Source: Oscarella lobularis
Taxonomy: Eukaryota; Porifera; Homoscleromorpha; Homosclerophorida; Oscarellidae
Assembly: GCF_947507565.1 (NCBI RefSeq)
Contig: NW_027077201.1
Location: 115,343-179,342 of the forward strand
Direction: 5' to 3'
DNA: 64,000 bases
Position numbers and translations under genes: made by a program. The notes under the pieces were generated by a model, which was not told the DNA's origin, ran no database searches, and saw nothing but the letters and a program-made list of their open reading frames with translations. This document shows, one piece after another, positions 10,870 through 22,336 of the stretch. The number at the start of each line of letters is the position of its first letter. The stretch's first letter is position 1.

Positions 10870-12635
10870 ATTTAAACTGCATGTCCAAAAATGTCATTTA
10901 TGTGTTGACCTGCAAACACAGCCAAAAACAATACGTGAGACAAACATCCAAAACCCTACAAAACAGAATGACAAGGAAGTGTTAAAGGCACAGAAATAAC
11001 GTAGAACATAAAAATTACCTCATCTACACAGACGTGAAATTACAAAAACTCAAATTTGAAAACAACCTATAAGTTACTCTACAGGTACCCAAAGCAGACC
11101 TAACACAAACAGAAACCAAATGGATAAAAACATGAGGTACACTTCACCCCAAAGGACTCGACTCAGAATTTGACAAACTTACAGACACAAACAAGATTCA
11201 AAAGGAACTACGAACTTAAGCAAGTAGGAACGGCTGGCTGGCACCTCTAATTGACTAAAGGACTAACTTGTTGAGTTGGATAACATCATTCTTCGCTCAC
11301 GTCAAAACACTGACGTCATTAGAATATTGTCGGGCAAAACTTCTCATTTTCCTTTTGTGTGATACGATGAAGGGGCAAAAACCTAATCTTGCAATCGACG
11401 CTTTTGTTGAAAATGCTTTGAAATTTTTGTAACGTTTAGAAGCGAGTTCGTTAGTTTCTTATCAAATTTTGATGAAAAATGGTTGGTTTCACTTCTTTGT
11501 TTGAAGCAGCTAATACGGAACGCGTCCGTTTGGCTGTGAATTTAATTCTTCTTTTTTGGAAGTCATCCAAAGCGATTCGAAGACAATAGAAGAAAATACG
11601 ATTCAAGATGCTGTAACAGCTTCAATAAGGTGAAACGCATACGCGTTAACGCTTCGAAACAAAGAAAACACGAGACGACGACGTGAAAAACGATAGAGAC
11701 CATTTCACTGCCAAATTCCGACGACAGCTGTCAAAATAGATGCTTCAGGAACGACCAGGACGTACTCCAAGGCGATCTTGAATAAAATGGGCATTTGCGA
11801 ATTGCAGAAAGGCGCAGAAAAGTGAAGACGATTAAAGTAGCATAAAATGATGTAGAAATCCCTAGTTAGAATGCGGTTTCCGGTGCAATTATGATGTACT
11901 TGAACCTTCGAGATTGGTTCGAGCTGCGTTCGATTCCCGTTGAGGATTTGGCGCAGTTTTCCTTTGTCGGACTACAACTTTCGCGGCTGTCCGACGAGGT
12001 TTGTCGAGCTAATTAGTTGCGCGATAGGATGGCGAAGGGCTAGACATTTTTGCCATTTTTCTTGTCGTTTCCTCGTAGTATGTGGCGTTTGTATACGCTC
12101 GAACCATTTTTGAGTCGAATTTTTAAAACTTGAGTCAAGATTCAGTTTGATTTTAACGTTGTGCAGTTGTAGTATATTTGAGTCCCTTGGACAGCAAAAA
12201 CTGTTTGTTTTTGGATAGGGGGACATTGTCTTCGTTGACAGTGTGCGACCAGGTAAGACGTGTATCGCTCGTTCGAACGATTTTTTCTTCTCAAACAACG
12301 AAATCTTTTTTTGTTGCTTTCACTGCTATCATCTATAATTAGGCAATGCTAGCGGTTACCTCGTCTTCCAAGTGAGTAGTAATCGAAGTTCATTGTTGAC
12401 ATTCACCTCGTTCTATGCCTTTGTGTCTGCTTGAGTCCAGAAAACAACTTTTCTTTTTTTAAACCCAATAAAATTACAACAGTAGCGGGAATAATCGAAA
12501 GAAATTCCAAACACAAAACTGAAACCTTGTTCGTCTGGTCGCGTTATGCCTGAATCGTGTCGGCGGGAAACGTTCACGTAGTCAAAGAGTTGGGGGACGT
12601 CATTGATAAGACCTTAGAATCTGTGCGGTGACGCG
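10870..12635. other. AT-rich stretch without a recognised gene
   Basis: Inside the left arm of the 11.8-kb insertion. I see no supported coding region; a 108-aa minus ORF near 12.0-12.3 kb has no recognisable motif. Several short A-runs resemble degraded tails. Confidence 0.4.
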
Positions 12636-12802
12636 TGAAGCAAGTCCGAGGGGAAAGTGCATGTGAACAAGTATCTGTACGTAATGTTGATAATTCTGTG
12701 GTAGAAGAGGATATTTATAGTTTGTTTAGAGGGTTTACTGTAGAAGATATTGAGTCTGTGTTGTACAGTGATGTTTCGGAGGACGAGCATGATGGAGATT
12801 AG
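12636..12802 (+). CDS. short acidic coding-like segment, possibly a piggyBac transposase N-terminus
   Basis: An open frame of about 55 codons ends at TAG 12,800-12,802 and contains 'GFTVEDIESVLYSDVSEDE', an acidic terminal motif. piggyBac transposases often begin with an acidic segment of this flavour, and the position is inside the piggyBac-type ends, but the match is too short to prove. There is no downstream catalytic domain. It may also be a last exon of something else. Confidence 0.3.
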
Positions 12803-14523
12803 GACACGCATGAAATGGATCAAAAATAGGTTTGCAGTTCAATGTTTGTGCCGTCGTGTAACTAATAATAACCAGCACTTTCCTCCGCAATTGGTAAAAA
12901 GTTGAAGAAAACAAGCAAGGGCGTTACCTCTTCAAGACAGCCACAAAACGTCACGAATTTACTCTCTCGCTGGTCGAAATACATCGCCAAACATCAGTAA
13001 CGTAGTTGGGCATGACATATTCTTGCGTTTTTTAGCGATTTGTGCGATGGCGATTACGCGAAACAATTGCACACAAAAGCTCACCTTCGTTTATCTCGTG
13101 ACTTCCAAAATGGCGACCTGGCAACGGTCGAATCGCAAAGAATAAGTCGCTATTCGACGAAGTAACCCCATTGAAGGACAACCGTATACGGGATACATAC
13201 GACATCGCCTATAGTTACGCTTCTCGCTCAAAAACCTCTATCCAACCGATCGGCCACTTCGAAATCGCAACATGGTCAAGAAACAAAGTAAAAAGTACTT
13301 TGCCTAACTAGGATTGTGCTTTTTAAAACGAAAAACGCGAAATCGCATCGATGGATACTTCGAAACCATCACGAAAGGAAGAGAAGGCTCTCGAACGGGC
13401 AAGACCGCATGTTTTTGACGCCGAATAGCGGGTTCGCTGATTTTTTTAGAGCCAAGACACATGCTTCAGATGTATCCTAAGGTAAGACACGTACGCGCCA
13501 TAGAAACATAGCTCAAATGCTTTTTAATTTTTAAAAAAACAAAGGCGGTGGGGTACCCAAGTACTCCTCCTTAAGTGGAGCGTGAACGTTCTTTCGCTTG
13601 ATCCAATCCTTAAGTTGAGGGACATACGAACGAGAAGGATCCCGCTGAGCCTCGCCGGACGTGAAGAGGAAGAAGTGCGAAGAAGAACGCGCAGGCTCGT
13701 TCACGGCGCGCAGACGCCAGGTGGTCGTGCGTTCAGCGAAGAATTCGACCGGGGAGCGCAATAACGCGTCCGAGGAAGGGAGATGGGTGATATGCAATGA
13801 CAATATTTGAATCTGGTATAGAATAGCGATTTTATTGCTGTTACTTGATGCGAGCATTGCATCGGTCGAAGCCATAAAATCGATAAAAAAAGAGATTGTC
13901 GCTTTTGTAATTTTCAAGATGGCCATCGTAGGTGTTTCCGGACCACTAGGGATCCGATAGCGTCTAAAAATATTCCAAGAATCATCTGTACTTACAGAAC
14001 AATCATTCATTTACCGTAATCCGCACTAGTTCACTGCGAATATCAGTGGACATTTCCGCAAAAGAGCCGAGAACGCAGTAACTCGATTTGAGGAATTAAC
14101 CGTCAAACACTGCGCATGTCAGGGAAAGACAATTACCTAACACGGTCTTTTGTGTAATTATCTACCGCAAGACGGTGCTGAGTACGAATATTAAATAAAA
14201 GGATTGGAGCTTCTATTGGCTCGCTATCCTCCTTCGACTTTCACGTCTTCGAATTGCGGGCCGAGGCGTGAATAGCGTTGGAATAGCGTTCGACGTCAAC
14301 TTTTTTAACCATTCGTTCGTTTTTCGAACGCGTCGCTTTCAAAATGAGTCTAGACGAGCTTATTATTCGATTATCGATAGCTTGTTCCGGTACGTCCTTG
14401 CCTCGCAAAGATATGCTTTAGTGACGTTCGAAATCCAATTTCGTTTCTTGATCTTAGCCGCTCAAATTCGTCGTCTTTCTGGATCGCGGTGAAGTTTGAA
14501 CATCGCAAAGCCTTTTTCGGACA
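12803..14523. other. non-coding or unrecognised sequence
   Basis: A 159-codon minus-strand ORF (14,010-13,531) exists but has no recognisable domain and looks random in composition. No other supported features were seen here. Confidence 0.35.
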
Positions 14524-14804
14524 TGTTACTGCATCCGAAGGCAGCGCAGCACGTTATAGCGCTTAGACAAACACGAATCATCGGTCAACTTCCCAAGCGG
14601 ATAATGCTTTGTAGGACACGAAATGGCCTCCACATAATCATGTGACCATAACAAACAGACGTACGCATGTTGCCGCTTTCCTAATTTATAGCTCTGCTAG
14701 GGACTATATAAGAAAAAGTTTTTGTTTAAGTGTGATCAATAAAGATGGAAGAAAGTGATTAAAAGGTCTCGTTCAACCGTCGCCGGTACACGAGTCCTAA
14801 TTAC
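14524..14804 (+). repeat. left LTR-like block
   Basis: Begins TGTTACTGC and ends TTACA. It contains the TATA box at about 14,703-14,712 and a polyadenylation signal near 14,738. It matches the right block best over its last 80 bp. Confidence 0.55.
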
Positions 14805-14805
14805 A

Positions 14806-14823
14806 TTGGAGGTTCCGCCGAGA
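14806..14823 (+). promoter_or_regulatory. candidate primer-binding site
   Basis: TGGAGGTTCCGCCGAGAT lies one base after the LTR end. TGG complements a tRNA CCA terminus, as expected for a retrotransposon primer site. The primer tRNA was not identified. Confidence 0.45.
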
Positions 14824-14962
14824 TCGTGTCTGTCGAGCCTTTTCGGACTGGATCAGACTAAAGACGAAGAAGAGCAAAATCCGCGGGATTCTGCTAAAGC
14901 GAGCGAGTTGAGCCGGTCGTCCGAGACGGACGACGACGATGAGAGAATGATACCCTTGTCCC

Positions 14963-16205
14963 GTGTCTGCGGCAACAGTATCTGCGAATTGTAGCAGCGA
15001 TGTTAGAGGAGTCTCTGGAGGCCCCAAGTCTTCCGGAGGAGAGCACGGCGGCGAGTGTCCGTTGTTGACGGCGCGCTTGTTGCCTAGGACTCCAATGGAA
15101 GTTGACACGCTCCGGGAAAAGATACGTGCGCAGAAGGAGATCGAACAGCTCGAATCACGCTTTAGCGACAATATGAATGCCTCGGAAGCGAGGAGCGCGA
15201 AGGACCTCGCCCGGCTCAAGAAATAAATCGCCAGATTGAGAGCACGCTGCGAAGAGCTGCAGTTGCGGAGGTGTGAGGAAAACCTTCGCAACGAAACGGA
15301 CGTGGATGCCTTGATGAAACGTCGGCAACGGTTAGACAGCCGGCCTACGGGAAGCGGAGGTGCGGCATCTTCGGTGCGAACACCCGCTAGTACGTCGGCG
15401 TCACTTCGCCGAAAGGAAAATGGGAGCGTGCCAAAGAGGAAGCTCGAAAGCGTCGCGGTGAAAGGAGAATTGCCGGCGACAGAACGAGTTCAACGTGTGC
15501 ATCACCCACCCTGAGTCGGCCGGAGGTGTCAAGGAAAAGAGGGAAAGCCCCGCCCATCGAATATTTCTCGGCCAAGGATCCAGAAATTCTGTTGGACGAC
15601 TCGCTGCCTACCGTGGAGATTGCGCCAAGTGGAACGGATAGACTGAAAAGGGACGCCCGATGCTACTTGAAAGGCATCTCAAGGGAAGGGAAAGGGAAGA
15701 ATGGACGCTGATGTGCAAGGAGGAACGAAACGTCATGTCAGTGGAAATAGCGGAGCTTCGAGAGCGGATCGAACCGGTCAATCCGGTTATAGCTGTGCAG
15801 AAATTCCGCCACCTGATGCATGCAAATACCGAGAGCTTGAGCGAATAAATTCGACACGTCGAACGCGCGTACCAATCTGCTCACAGGGGCGAAGTGCCGC
15901 CTGAAACAAGAGAAACATTACTGTTCATGCAGTTGCGCGAAGGCTTGAGAGAAGAATTTATGCGCGCTTCACAAGACTCGGGTATTCAGCGGTATTCGCA
16001 GCTCTGTCAAGCCGCAAAAATTCGAGGAGAAGCGATTATCGTAGATGAGGAAGCGACGGCTGCTCCTCAATCAAAGCTGCTGTTGGCGCTGACGGCTTCA
16101 TTCTGGCCGCCGCTTCCCGCATCGCGAAAGCCGGTGAGGGGCATCTCAGCCGAGATTGCCCAAAGCAAATTCGAGGAAGCGAGGGTAACAGAACCCGACA
16201 AGTGA
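14963..16205 (+). pseudogene. Gag-like protein, frame-broken
   Basis: Successive frames encode one gag-like polyprotein. An N-terminal coiled-coil-like charged region (15,090-15,320) precedes 'KAPPIEYFSAKDPEILLDD' (15,545-15,600), which corresponds to the typical gypsy gag entry where proline-rich sequence leads to a D-W helix. Then come 'MLLERHLKGREREEW' (15,660-15,705) and 'RHVERAYQSAHRGEVPPETR', 'LLFMQLREGLREEFMRASQ' (15,850-15,990), the C-terminal gag helices. At least four frame changes are needed. No zinc knuckle, protease or RT follows before the right LTR. Its role would have been virus-like particle assembly for a non-autonomous element. Confidence 0.6.
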
Positions 16206-16581
16206 CGGCCAGGTCAGCTCAGCATCGTCTTGACGCCTTGTTCCCGGACAACGCGGCAGACTGAGGTTCGCACTATTCAAATTACCCGCGTAAATGCTAC
16301 GCGCAGCCGGAAAAAACGTCATTAGCCGAAGGGCCAAGAAGTGCAGGGCTATCGTACATCTTCTGATTGCAATACGCGAGGCACATTTCAAAAACATGCT
16401 TCTTTATTGAAAATTGGATATAGACAAAAGGAGGGACGAGTTTCAAAAATTCTTTGATCCTGGTGGCGAGGCAGGCGGTCCTCCAACAGAACGTTCGCCT
16501 CGGAGGTAAGGTTAGCGCCATAAGAGAGAAGCTTCCAGCCCCGTTGCTTTCGAGGACGAGCTCTTCTTGAGGCGGCGGAAA

Positions 16582-16924
16582 TGTAACGAGGAGACTCGTT
16601 CGGCACCTCCGCGTTGGCACAAATAAGTACGGGCATGCGCCGTAGCGCATGCGTTCGCACAATAGTATTTACACAATAATATGGCGCGTGAGCACAAAGA
16701 AGACAAGTGCCGTACGTGGGAAGTTTTAAGAGTTAGAAAGGCAGTTTAGGCTTATAGTTAGGTGGACACACGCCAACCAGCTCTGTCCACCAAGGTCTAT
16801 ATAAGAGAAGGTTTTAGTCTAAGCCTGTGTGTGCGACTGTGAGTGTGAACGTTTGATCAATAAGATGGAAGAAAGTGACGATAAGGTGTAGTTTTACCCT
16901 CGCCGGTACACCAGGCCTATTACA
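16582..16924 (+). repeat. right LTR-like block
   Basis: Starts TGTAAC after a purine-rich stretch (gaggcggcggaaa) and ends CCTATTACA. TATA box at about 16,799-16,806, AATAA-type signal near 16,860. Confidence 0.55.
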
Positions 16925-16925
16925 C

Positions 16926-17200
16926 GCCGACGGGCAAGTCGACAAATGACCCTCCCCGCCGTTAATTAACGCTTCCGCCGACGGAAAGTCGACGAAGGGG
17001 TACCTCCGCCGCAGCTAACGCTGCCGCTGACGAAAACGTCGAAGGACCCCTCCGCGGCAGTTAACGCAACAGCCGACGGGAAAGTTAACAAAGGATGAGA
17101 AAGCCGACAAGGGACTCCCTCTTCCGCAACTCTCGCTACCGCCAGGAGGGCTTAAAAGAACTCCTCCCTTCCGCCTGACGCTACGTTCGACGACGCTCCA
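16926..17200. repeat. degenerate tandem repeat of about 57 bp
   Basis: Four imperfect units built on 'ccgacggaaagtcgacgaa', 'cctccgccg' and 'cagttaacgct' follow the right LTR. GC-rich and absent elsewhere in the window. The sequence from 17,200 to 17,950 has no recognised gene. Confidence 0.65.
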
Positions 17201-17951
17201 GGGCGCCGAGCGCGTCGCCAAGAGCCAAGCGCGAGAAGTAACTTTCGCAGGCGCCGTTGCGCTGGAATCCGTTGCGCATGAGACTTTTTTTCTGGGCGCC
17301 GTTGCACTATCTCTTTCAGTGTTCGTTCTCTTTTTCTGTGATAGTATTATACTTTGGGTGGGAAGCTTTTTTACGTGGGTGATTGCTGAAAAATCGAGGG
17401 CAATTTTTCCGCAATCCAAAAGCCGCACGCGGATCCTTAAGGAAACGCCAGCGCGCATCGCAGGGAACTTTCACCTGAGTTGTGTGGCGACTTTACGGCG
17501 ATTTCGCCTCGAATACAAGGCAGTTGACGCGCAAAAACTGTTCGATGGATTTTAAACAAATTACGAATTGATCGTCATCCGTCATTATCTTTATAAATTA
17601 ATTGGCACTCTTCATCCGTCTCTATTTACGGTTCTGTGTCAGAATGTTTATACGAATCTGCGTTCATTGGAGAAAGGCCAAAGAATGCCTTCTTTCCGAA
17701 TTCAAGTTGAATGAATATTGGGTCTTGGTAAAGAGAATGTTCGACTAAAAAGAAGATTCGATGTTCTCTAAAAGCGGTGCTACCGCTGAAAGTCATTAAT
17801 TCGATGAAGGGCAAAGCAGAAGGCGGCACGGCTACGTTAGACAGAATCTTTACGTGTTGCGCTATTCTGATAAACCTTAGCGAGGGAATTGTGTCTAGTG
17901 AATAGACACGCGTAACCCGTACATGCGCATCGCAGTGGCACCAGCAGCGTC

Positions 17952-18287
17952 ATGGCGTACGCGTACATGGACAGCTTGTCTCGCGTCGCTAAAAGCCGAT
18001 ACGCGAAGAAAGTAGAGATAGTCGGCCTCTGTACTTGCCCCTATTGCTTGCCGGGCAACTCCTGGCGCATCAATCCGACAGAATGGCCAGACGTAACCTC
18101 CCCTGACATTCACAACTACCTCGTCGAAACCCTAGGTATATATTCAGCTAATTTCTACGGGAAAGCTAAAGCGCTTTTTAGGAGTCCAAACACGCGAAGC
18201 AATGACAGCGTATAAAAGTTTAGAAAGCTGTAATTTCGTCACACCTGGCTGGGTTTGAGCAATCGTCCACCTGATAGAGTAGGATGA
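17952..18287 (+). pseudogene. fragment of a YqaJ-nuclease-associated transposon protein
   Basis: The ORF from 17,952 contains 'CTCPYCLPGNSW', 'WPDVTSPDIHNYLVET' and 'GIYSA'. After one frame change near 18,205 it continues with 'AYKSLESCNFVTPGW' and a stop. The WPDV-PDI-NYL ... AYKSLEAYNxxxSGW pattern is the N-terminal signature of large cnidarian/sponge proteins that also carry SWIM zinc-finger and YqaJ-type nuclease domains. Only this piece is present. The assignment is from memory of the family pattern. Confidence 0.45.
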
Positions 18288-18854
18288 CGTCGTCCTTCGA
18301 GCTAACGCGACTACTTTTTAAGTCAATGAAAAGCCTCCTTCATCATGTGTTGTCGCAACTTCCGGCGGATCTATAGTTAGAGCCAGTTGCGACTGCAAAG
18401 CAGGATAAAGCACGGGTGATTAGTCAGGAATATAACATATTGTCAATAACTGTGTTTAGACAATATGAATCAAGTTCCCACGTTGGCAGTTTCACATTCA
18501 AAACTGAAATGGTCGTCCGATAAGAATAAAATATAGAGCTTGCAGAGACGACGTCTGCCAATGGAACACCGCCAACTGGAATAGAGTTGAACCGATGCAT
18601 GTGGAAAAATCACTTTCTACAGCGACAAGGCGAAGTCGTCAATCTCTGAAGGAGTGCTTTGGGGGAAACAACTGGAACTTCTTTTGCACAAAAATAAAAT
18701 AAAAATTGTTGCAAATATCAGCAAATGCTCAGCTAGAAAATCGGTCGACCTTAGCCTATTTGCGTCATGATGTGAATTATTTGTTCCGAAGAAGCCAACC
18801 CGGTAAAGCAACTTCCTCCAGACGTGAACAGTATATTCAACGCAGATCCTTAGA

Positions 18855-18920
18855 GAGAGAGCTGCGCCAACTTAATTGATCACGTGACTTTGTGGGCGCC
18901 ATCTTGTGTCCACCGCGAAA
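18855..18920 (+). repeat. dispersed repeat upstream of a THAP gene, copy 1
   Basis: About 60 bp centred on 'atcacgtgact' matches 26,165-26,235 at roughly 75%. It sits about 50 bp before a THAP ATG, so it may be part of a P-type element terminus or promoter. Confidence 0.4.
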
Positions 18921-18967
18921 TACGAATTACTGGCTGTTAACTACTTCGCTCGTTTGACAACGGCATT

Positions 18968-20822
18968 ATGCCTTCTTTTTGTGCTGTAGGTTGCTAGAAT
19001 CGCACAAAAAAAGGTTACAAAATGTTGCGATTTCCTCGCAATCGCGAACGAAGGCTACAATGGGAGGCAAAAATTAGGCGAGAGAAGCGGCGTTCCACTG
19101 ATGTTGGATCGTACTTGTGTGAGGTATATTCTTGGGCAATACCTGAGACGCATTTGAGAAAACAGTCCCTCACAGGAGCACTTCGACAAATCCCAGTTCG
19201 AAATTCGATCAGACGGTCGAAAGAGACTAAAATGGGATGACACACCATCAATGTTTTTTTTTCGATTTAATCGAACCGTCAGAAAGCCTCCTAAAGATCG
19301 TAGCGTCGACACGAATTTTGTCCCCCTGCCCAGCCCGCTATGATCAAACTTACAGTAGATCGGAGACCGTCGCCGATGCTGATATGCCTTCTGAGTTGTA
19401 TTCGGAAAGCATGTAAAGTGCGGAGAACGTAGACTCCGACGACATCGACGACACTTCTCCCACTAATGAGCAAAAGTCTGAAGCTAAAGCCCACTCCCGG
19501 ATTGCTGCTAGGGATTCCAAAGTCATTGGTTGTCAAACGAAAATGATGTACTTCGGGCGAAGAACAAAACCGTTATTGGGAAATTTGAAAAATTGTTTAC
19601 CAATAATTAAATGTACGAAATTCACCGAAATGGAGAAATGCGCGGTATTCCATCGACAATTGAAACCATCAAGAAAGCTATGCAAATTCGCTTTGCTTGT
19701 GGGACTGCTGGATATCAGCTCTTACGCAGTCAGCATCAACCATTGCCAGGATTCCGAACCCTGCCTCGCTACATGTCAAAGGTTGATTTTGAGCCAGGTG
19801 TGCTGTGTCAGGTTCTCGATGCTCTGTCGTCAAAAGTAAAGTGCATGAACAAAGAAGAAAAATTTTGTTGCATTACGCTAGACGAAATGTCGGTATTACC
19901 TTCCATTGAGTACGACAGCAGTACTAGCCAACTTAGTAGTAACGTCAATTTGCCAAACCATACCGGTCAATCTACGCACGGCCTCGTATTTATGCTCACC
20001 GGAATATCGTCCAGGTGGAAACAAATTTTTGCTTACTATTTTGCCGGCAACAAAAGTGACGGAACAGCCTTTCGACCAATAATTCTTAAAATAATAGAAA
20101 AGCAGCAAGTGTTGGATTGCACGTCTGCGCCGTTACCAGCGACATGGGTGGCAGCAACAGGGCGACGTGGTCAGGTTTTGGTCTGGCGACAAACAGACAT
20201 TTCAATACTACTCATAAAGCATCCAGTTTGTGAAAGAAAAAACCTCTACTTCATGGCTGACGTTCCGCAAGTAATTAAAAATTTACAAAAAGCTATCATT
20301 AACGGCAATAAAATAGAGCTGCCAGTCAAAGTTGTAACCTCCTATAATTTACCGACCAACCGAGTCAGTCTTCTTCACGTCAAAGATTTGATGAATTTTC
20401 AAGACAATTCCAGCATAAAGCTAGCGCCAAACCTGACAAGAGCTACGTTAGAGCCGTCTCATTTTCAAAAAATGAAAGTCCCTGGAGCTATGCATCTATT
20501 CAGCAACAGCGTTTCTTTTGGACTACGATATCTAGTGAGAGAAGAAAACCTTAGTGCAGAGTACCTAACGACAGCCTGGTTTTTGCCAATTTGTAAAAAA
20601 TGGTTTGACTTGATGTCTAGCCGTCATCCTGTAATGGCTCTTAGCAAAGGAAATCTCGAGAAGTATGACGGAGCAGTGACCCTTTTAAAATTCGTTATTC
20701 AGTTATTTACCGAAATGAAAATAGGAAAACTCTGTCATTGGAAGCCTGTTCATCAGCCTGGGCATTGGCATCTTGCTCACTCTCGTCTCTTTCTTGTTGC
20801 TCTTTGTAAACCTCTATCATGA
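18968..20822 (+). pseudogene. THAP-domain P-element-type (THAP9-like) transposase
   Basis: ATG 18,968 opens a THAP zinc-finger: 'FCAVGC', a TAG at 18,995-18,997, then 'MLRFPRN', 'LQWEAKIRRE' and 'YLCEV'. The fourth ligand, normally the H of C-x2-H, is Tyr. After frame changes (19,250-19,600) a long clean ORF (19,611-20,822) gives the catalytic part: 'CCITLDEMSV' (first Asp), 'THGLVFMLTGISSRWKQ', 'FYFMADVPQVIKNL'-type second motif and 'VREENLSAEYLTT'. This is a THAP9/P-type RNase H-fold core. The C-terminus is truncated at 20,822. It lies inside the 11.8-kb insertion. Confidence 0.7.
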
Positions 20823-21240
20823 TGTTGTCGAAAACTTGTCTCTTAACACACAAAGAAAGAGAGGCTATTAAAAGCCTCGCAAACAATAAAGACATAATTG
20901 TAAGGCAGGCTGACAAAGGAGCAGCCATAGTTATAGAAAACACTAACGATTATATCACAAAAGGCTAGGAACACCTGGCAGACGAGAAAACATACAAAAA
21001 ACTAGACAAAGACCCAACGCAAGCACTGACAAAAGCCATCAATCTCACGATTGAAGGCCTGTCAGCACAAGGAGCAATTGATGCTGTAACAACGGCATTT
21101 CTCCTTAAAGAACCAGAAGAAGTAAGAACACAAATTATGTACTTTTTGAAGAGGATACATAAAAATCCAATTGGTATACAACCCATTTGCAGTGCTTCTT
21201 TTGGTCCAACAGAAGGCATCTCCGAAATAAAAACACTACC
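20819..21240 (+). pseudogene. Penelope-like element reverse transcriptase fragment
   Basis: The frame from ATG 20,819 reads '[19 protein letters not shown]', '[17 protein letters not shown]', a TAG at 20,966-20,968, 'KKLDKDPTQAL', 'FLKRIHKNPIG' and 'CSASFGPTEGISE'. These are the N-terminal RT motifs of Penelope-like retroelements (ADKGxAIV ... KIHKxP ... RPIVSxxxxPTExIS). The fragment breaks off at about 21,237 exactly where telomere-like CCCTAA-type repeats begin, before the YxDD motif. Confidence 0.7.
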
Positions 21241-21269
21241 TAATCCCAACCCTAACCCTCGCCCTTACC
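21238..21269. repeat. degenerate telomere-like CCCTAA repeats
   Basis: 'cctaatcccaaccctaaccc' directly follows the truncated Penelope fragment. A second tract lies at about 21,881-21,930 and a third, cleaner one at 47,053-47,083. Confidence 0.6.
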
Positions 21270-21880
21270 AAAAATCAAGCCCACGATTGGCAGCAAACAT
21301 GCGAAAAAATGGCCAACAACAAATTCAAGTAACGCACGCTAATAAAAAATAAGAAAAGCCAAAAACTATGAAAACGGTCATTTTAAACTTATCTGACACT
21401 CCAACGAACACAAAACGACGCGAAACGATGCAAAACATGAACCTGAAACGAGAACGAACGAAAATACACCCTTTTTCATTCAACAAATATCGATCGAAGA
21501 AGAAATCGATCAGATCGACGAAATTGGATCAAAAACAAAGCGTAAACGATACTTACCACTGTATCTGAAGCCACAAACACGTTTTCGAACATGAAAAACA
21601 CGGAAAACAGCTCCGAAAACGAGATATCACTTGTACGAGGCGCTATGACGTAAATAAACAATTGTCATAGCGCGCGCTAAAACATACAAACTACAACATA
21701 TAACGGATTTCACGCGCGAATCACTCAAATATATACATTTAATATATAAATAAAGTTTACGACTATCTTATCAAACAAACCATAACTTAGTCGATAGATT
21801 AACGCGCTTGGCGATCTTCTTCCCGCTGAGATATAAATTGACCATACGAATAAATATTTTTATTCGTGGAGCTTGAAACT

Positions 21881-21930
21881 AGGGAATTAGGGGCAATTAA
21901 ACCCTAATCCGTAACCCTTACCCCACCCGC
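21881..21930. repeat. second degenerate telomere-like tract
   Basis: 'ttaaaccctaatccgtaacc' followed by 'cttaccccaccc' borders the dynein fragment. The 640 bp between the two tracts (21,270-21,880) contain no recognised gene. Confidence 0.5.
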
Positions 21931-21970
21931 TAACGTTTTTTTCTCTGCGGAAAAAGATACAATACCCACC

Positions 21971-22336
21971 GGGGAAAAGATGCACGCACTCTTTCTAAGT
22001 ATTCACCAAGGGCTTTTTGGATCTTTCGCAGATTTTCGGTTAATCGTTCCAGCTGAGTTTCAATTCCGGCGATTTCGATGACCAAATTTACTTCTCCACA
22101 TTTCTTGACAATTTTCATCAAGCTTAGAAACTCCGCGCTTATGCTACAACAAAAAATAATGTCTTTAGTCGAAAAGACGAGTCTTGTATGGTTTACCAGC
22201 GAATGTCGAAATTTTCATTTTGAAGATCTTCAACGGCTATTGTTTCGCTGAATAGCCTCTCCAAGGAAATCCAGAGACGCTGGACTTCCATCAGGGCGTC
22301 AAAGACGGACTTTACGATAGTCAAATATTTGGGTTT
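21971..22336 (-). pseudogene. dynein heavy chain gene fragment, two exons with intron
   Basis: Exon A (22,336-22,197) encodes 'VFDALMEVQRLWISLERLF', the linker pattern W/F-x-L-x(3)Q-x2-W-x2-LE-x2-F of dynein heavy chains. Exon B (22,143-21,971) encodes '[14 protein letters not shown]', '[16 protein letters not shown]' and 'FPR', the linker end that normally precedes FYF in the next exon. A 53-nt GT-AG intron lies between them, and exon B ends at a proper donor exactly after FPR. Flanking dynein exons are missing, so this is a DNA-level captured fragment near the right end of the 11.8-kb insertion. Motor function is impossible for this piece. Confidence 0.7.

Larger units (their letters stand above)
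14524..16924 (+). mobile_element. gag-only LTR retrotransposon (non-autonomous, Ty3/gypsy-like)
   Basis: Two LTR-like blocks share a 3' portion: a TATA box (ctatataagaaaaag / ctatataagagaagg), a polyadenylation signal within 'gatcaataa', 'gatggaagaaagtga' and 'cgccggtaca', and an end ...TTACA. The left block (about 14,524-14,804) starts TGTTA; the right (about 16,582-16,924) starts TGTAA. One base after the left block lies a primer-binding-site-like sequence starting TGGAGGTTCCGCC (14,806). The interior holds only gag-like sequence. The two LTRs have diverged strongly in their 5' halves and no target duplication is evident, so this is old or chimeric. Confidence 0.6.

Noticed and set aside
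13531-14010. 159-codon minus ORF
   Set aside because: No motif, no splice or promoter context; length alone is not convincing.
17015-17458. 147-codon minus ORF
   Set aside because: Overlaps GC-rich tandem repeats and lacks recognisable features.
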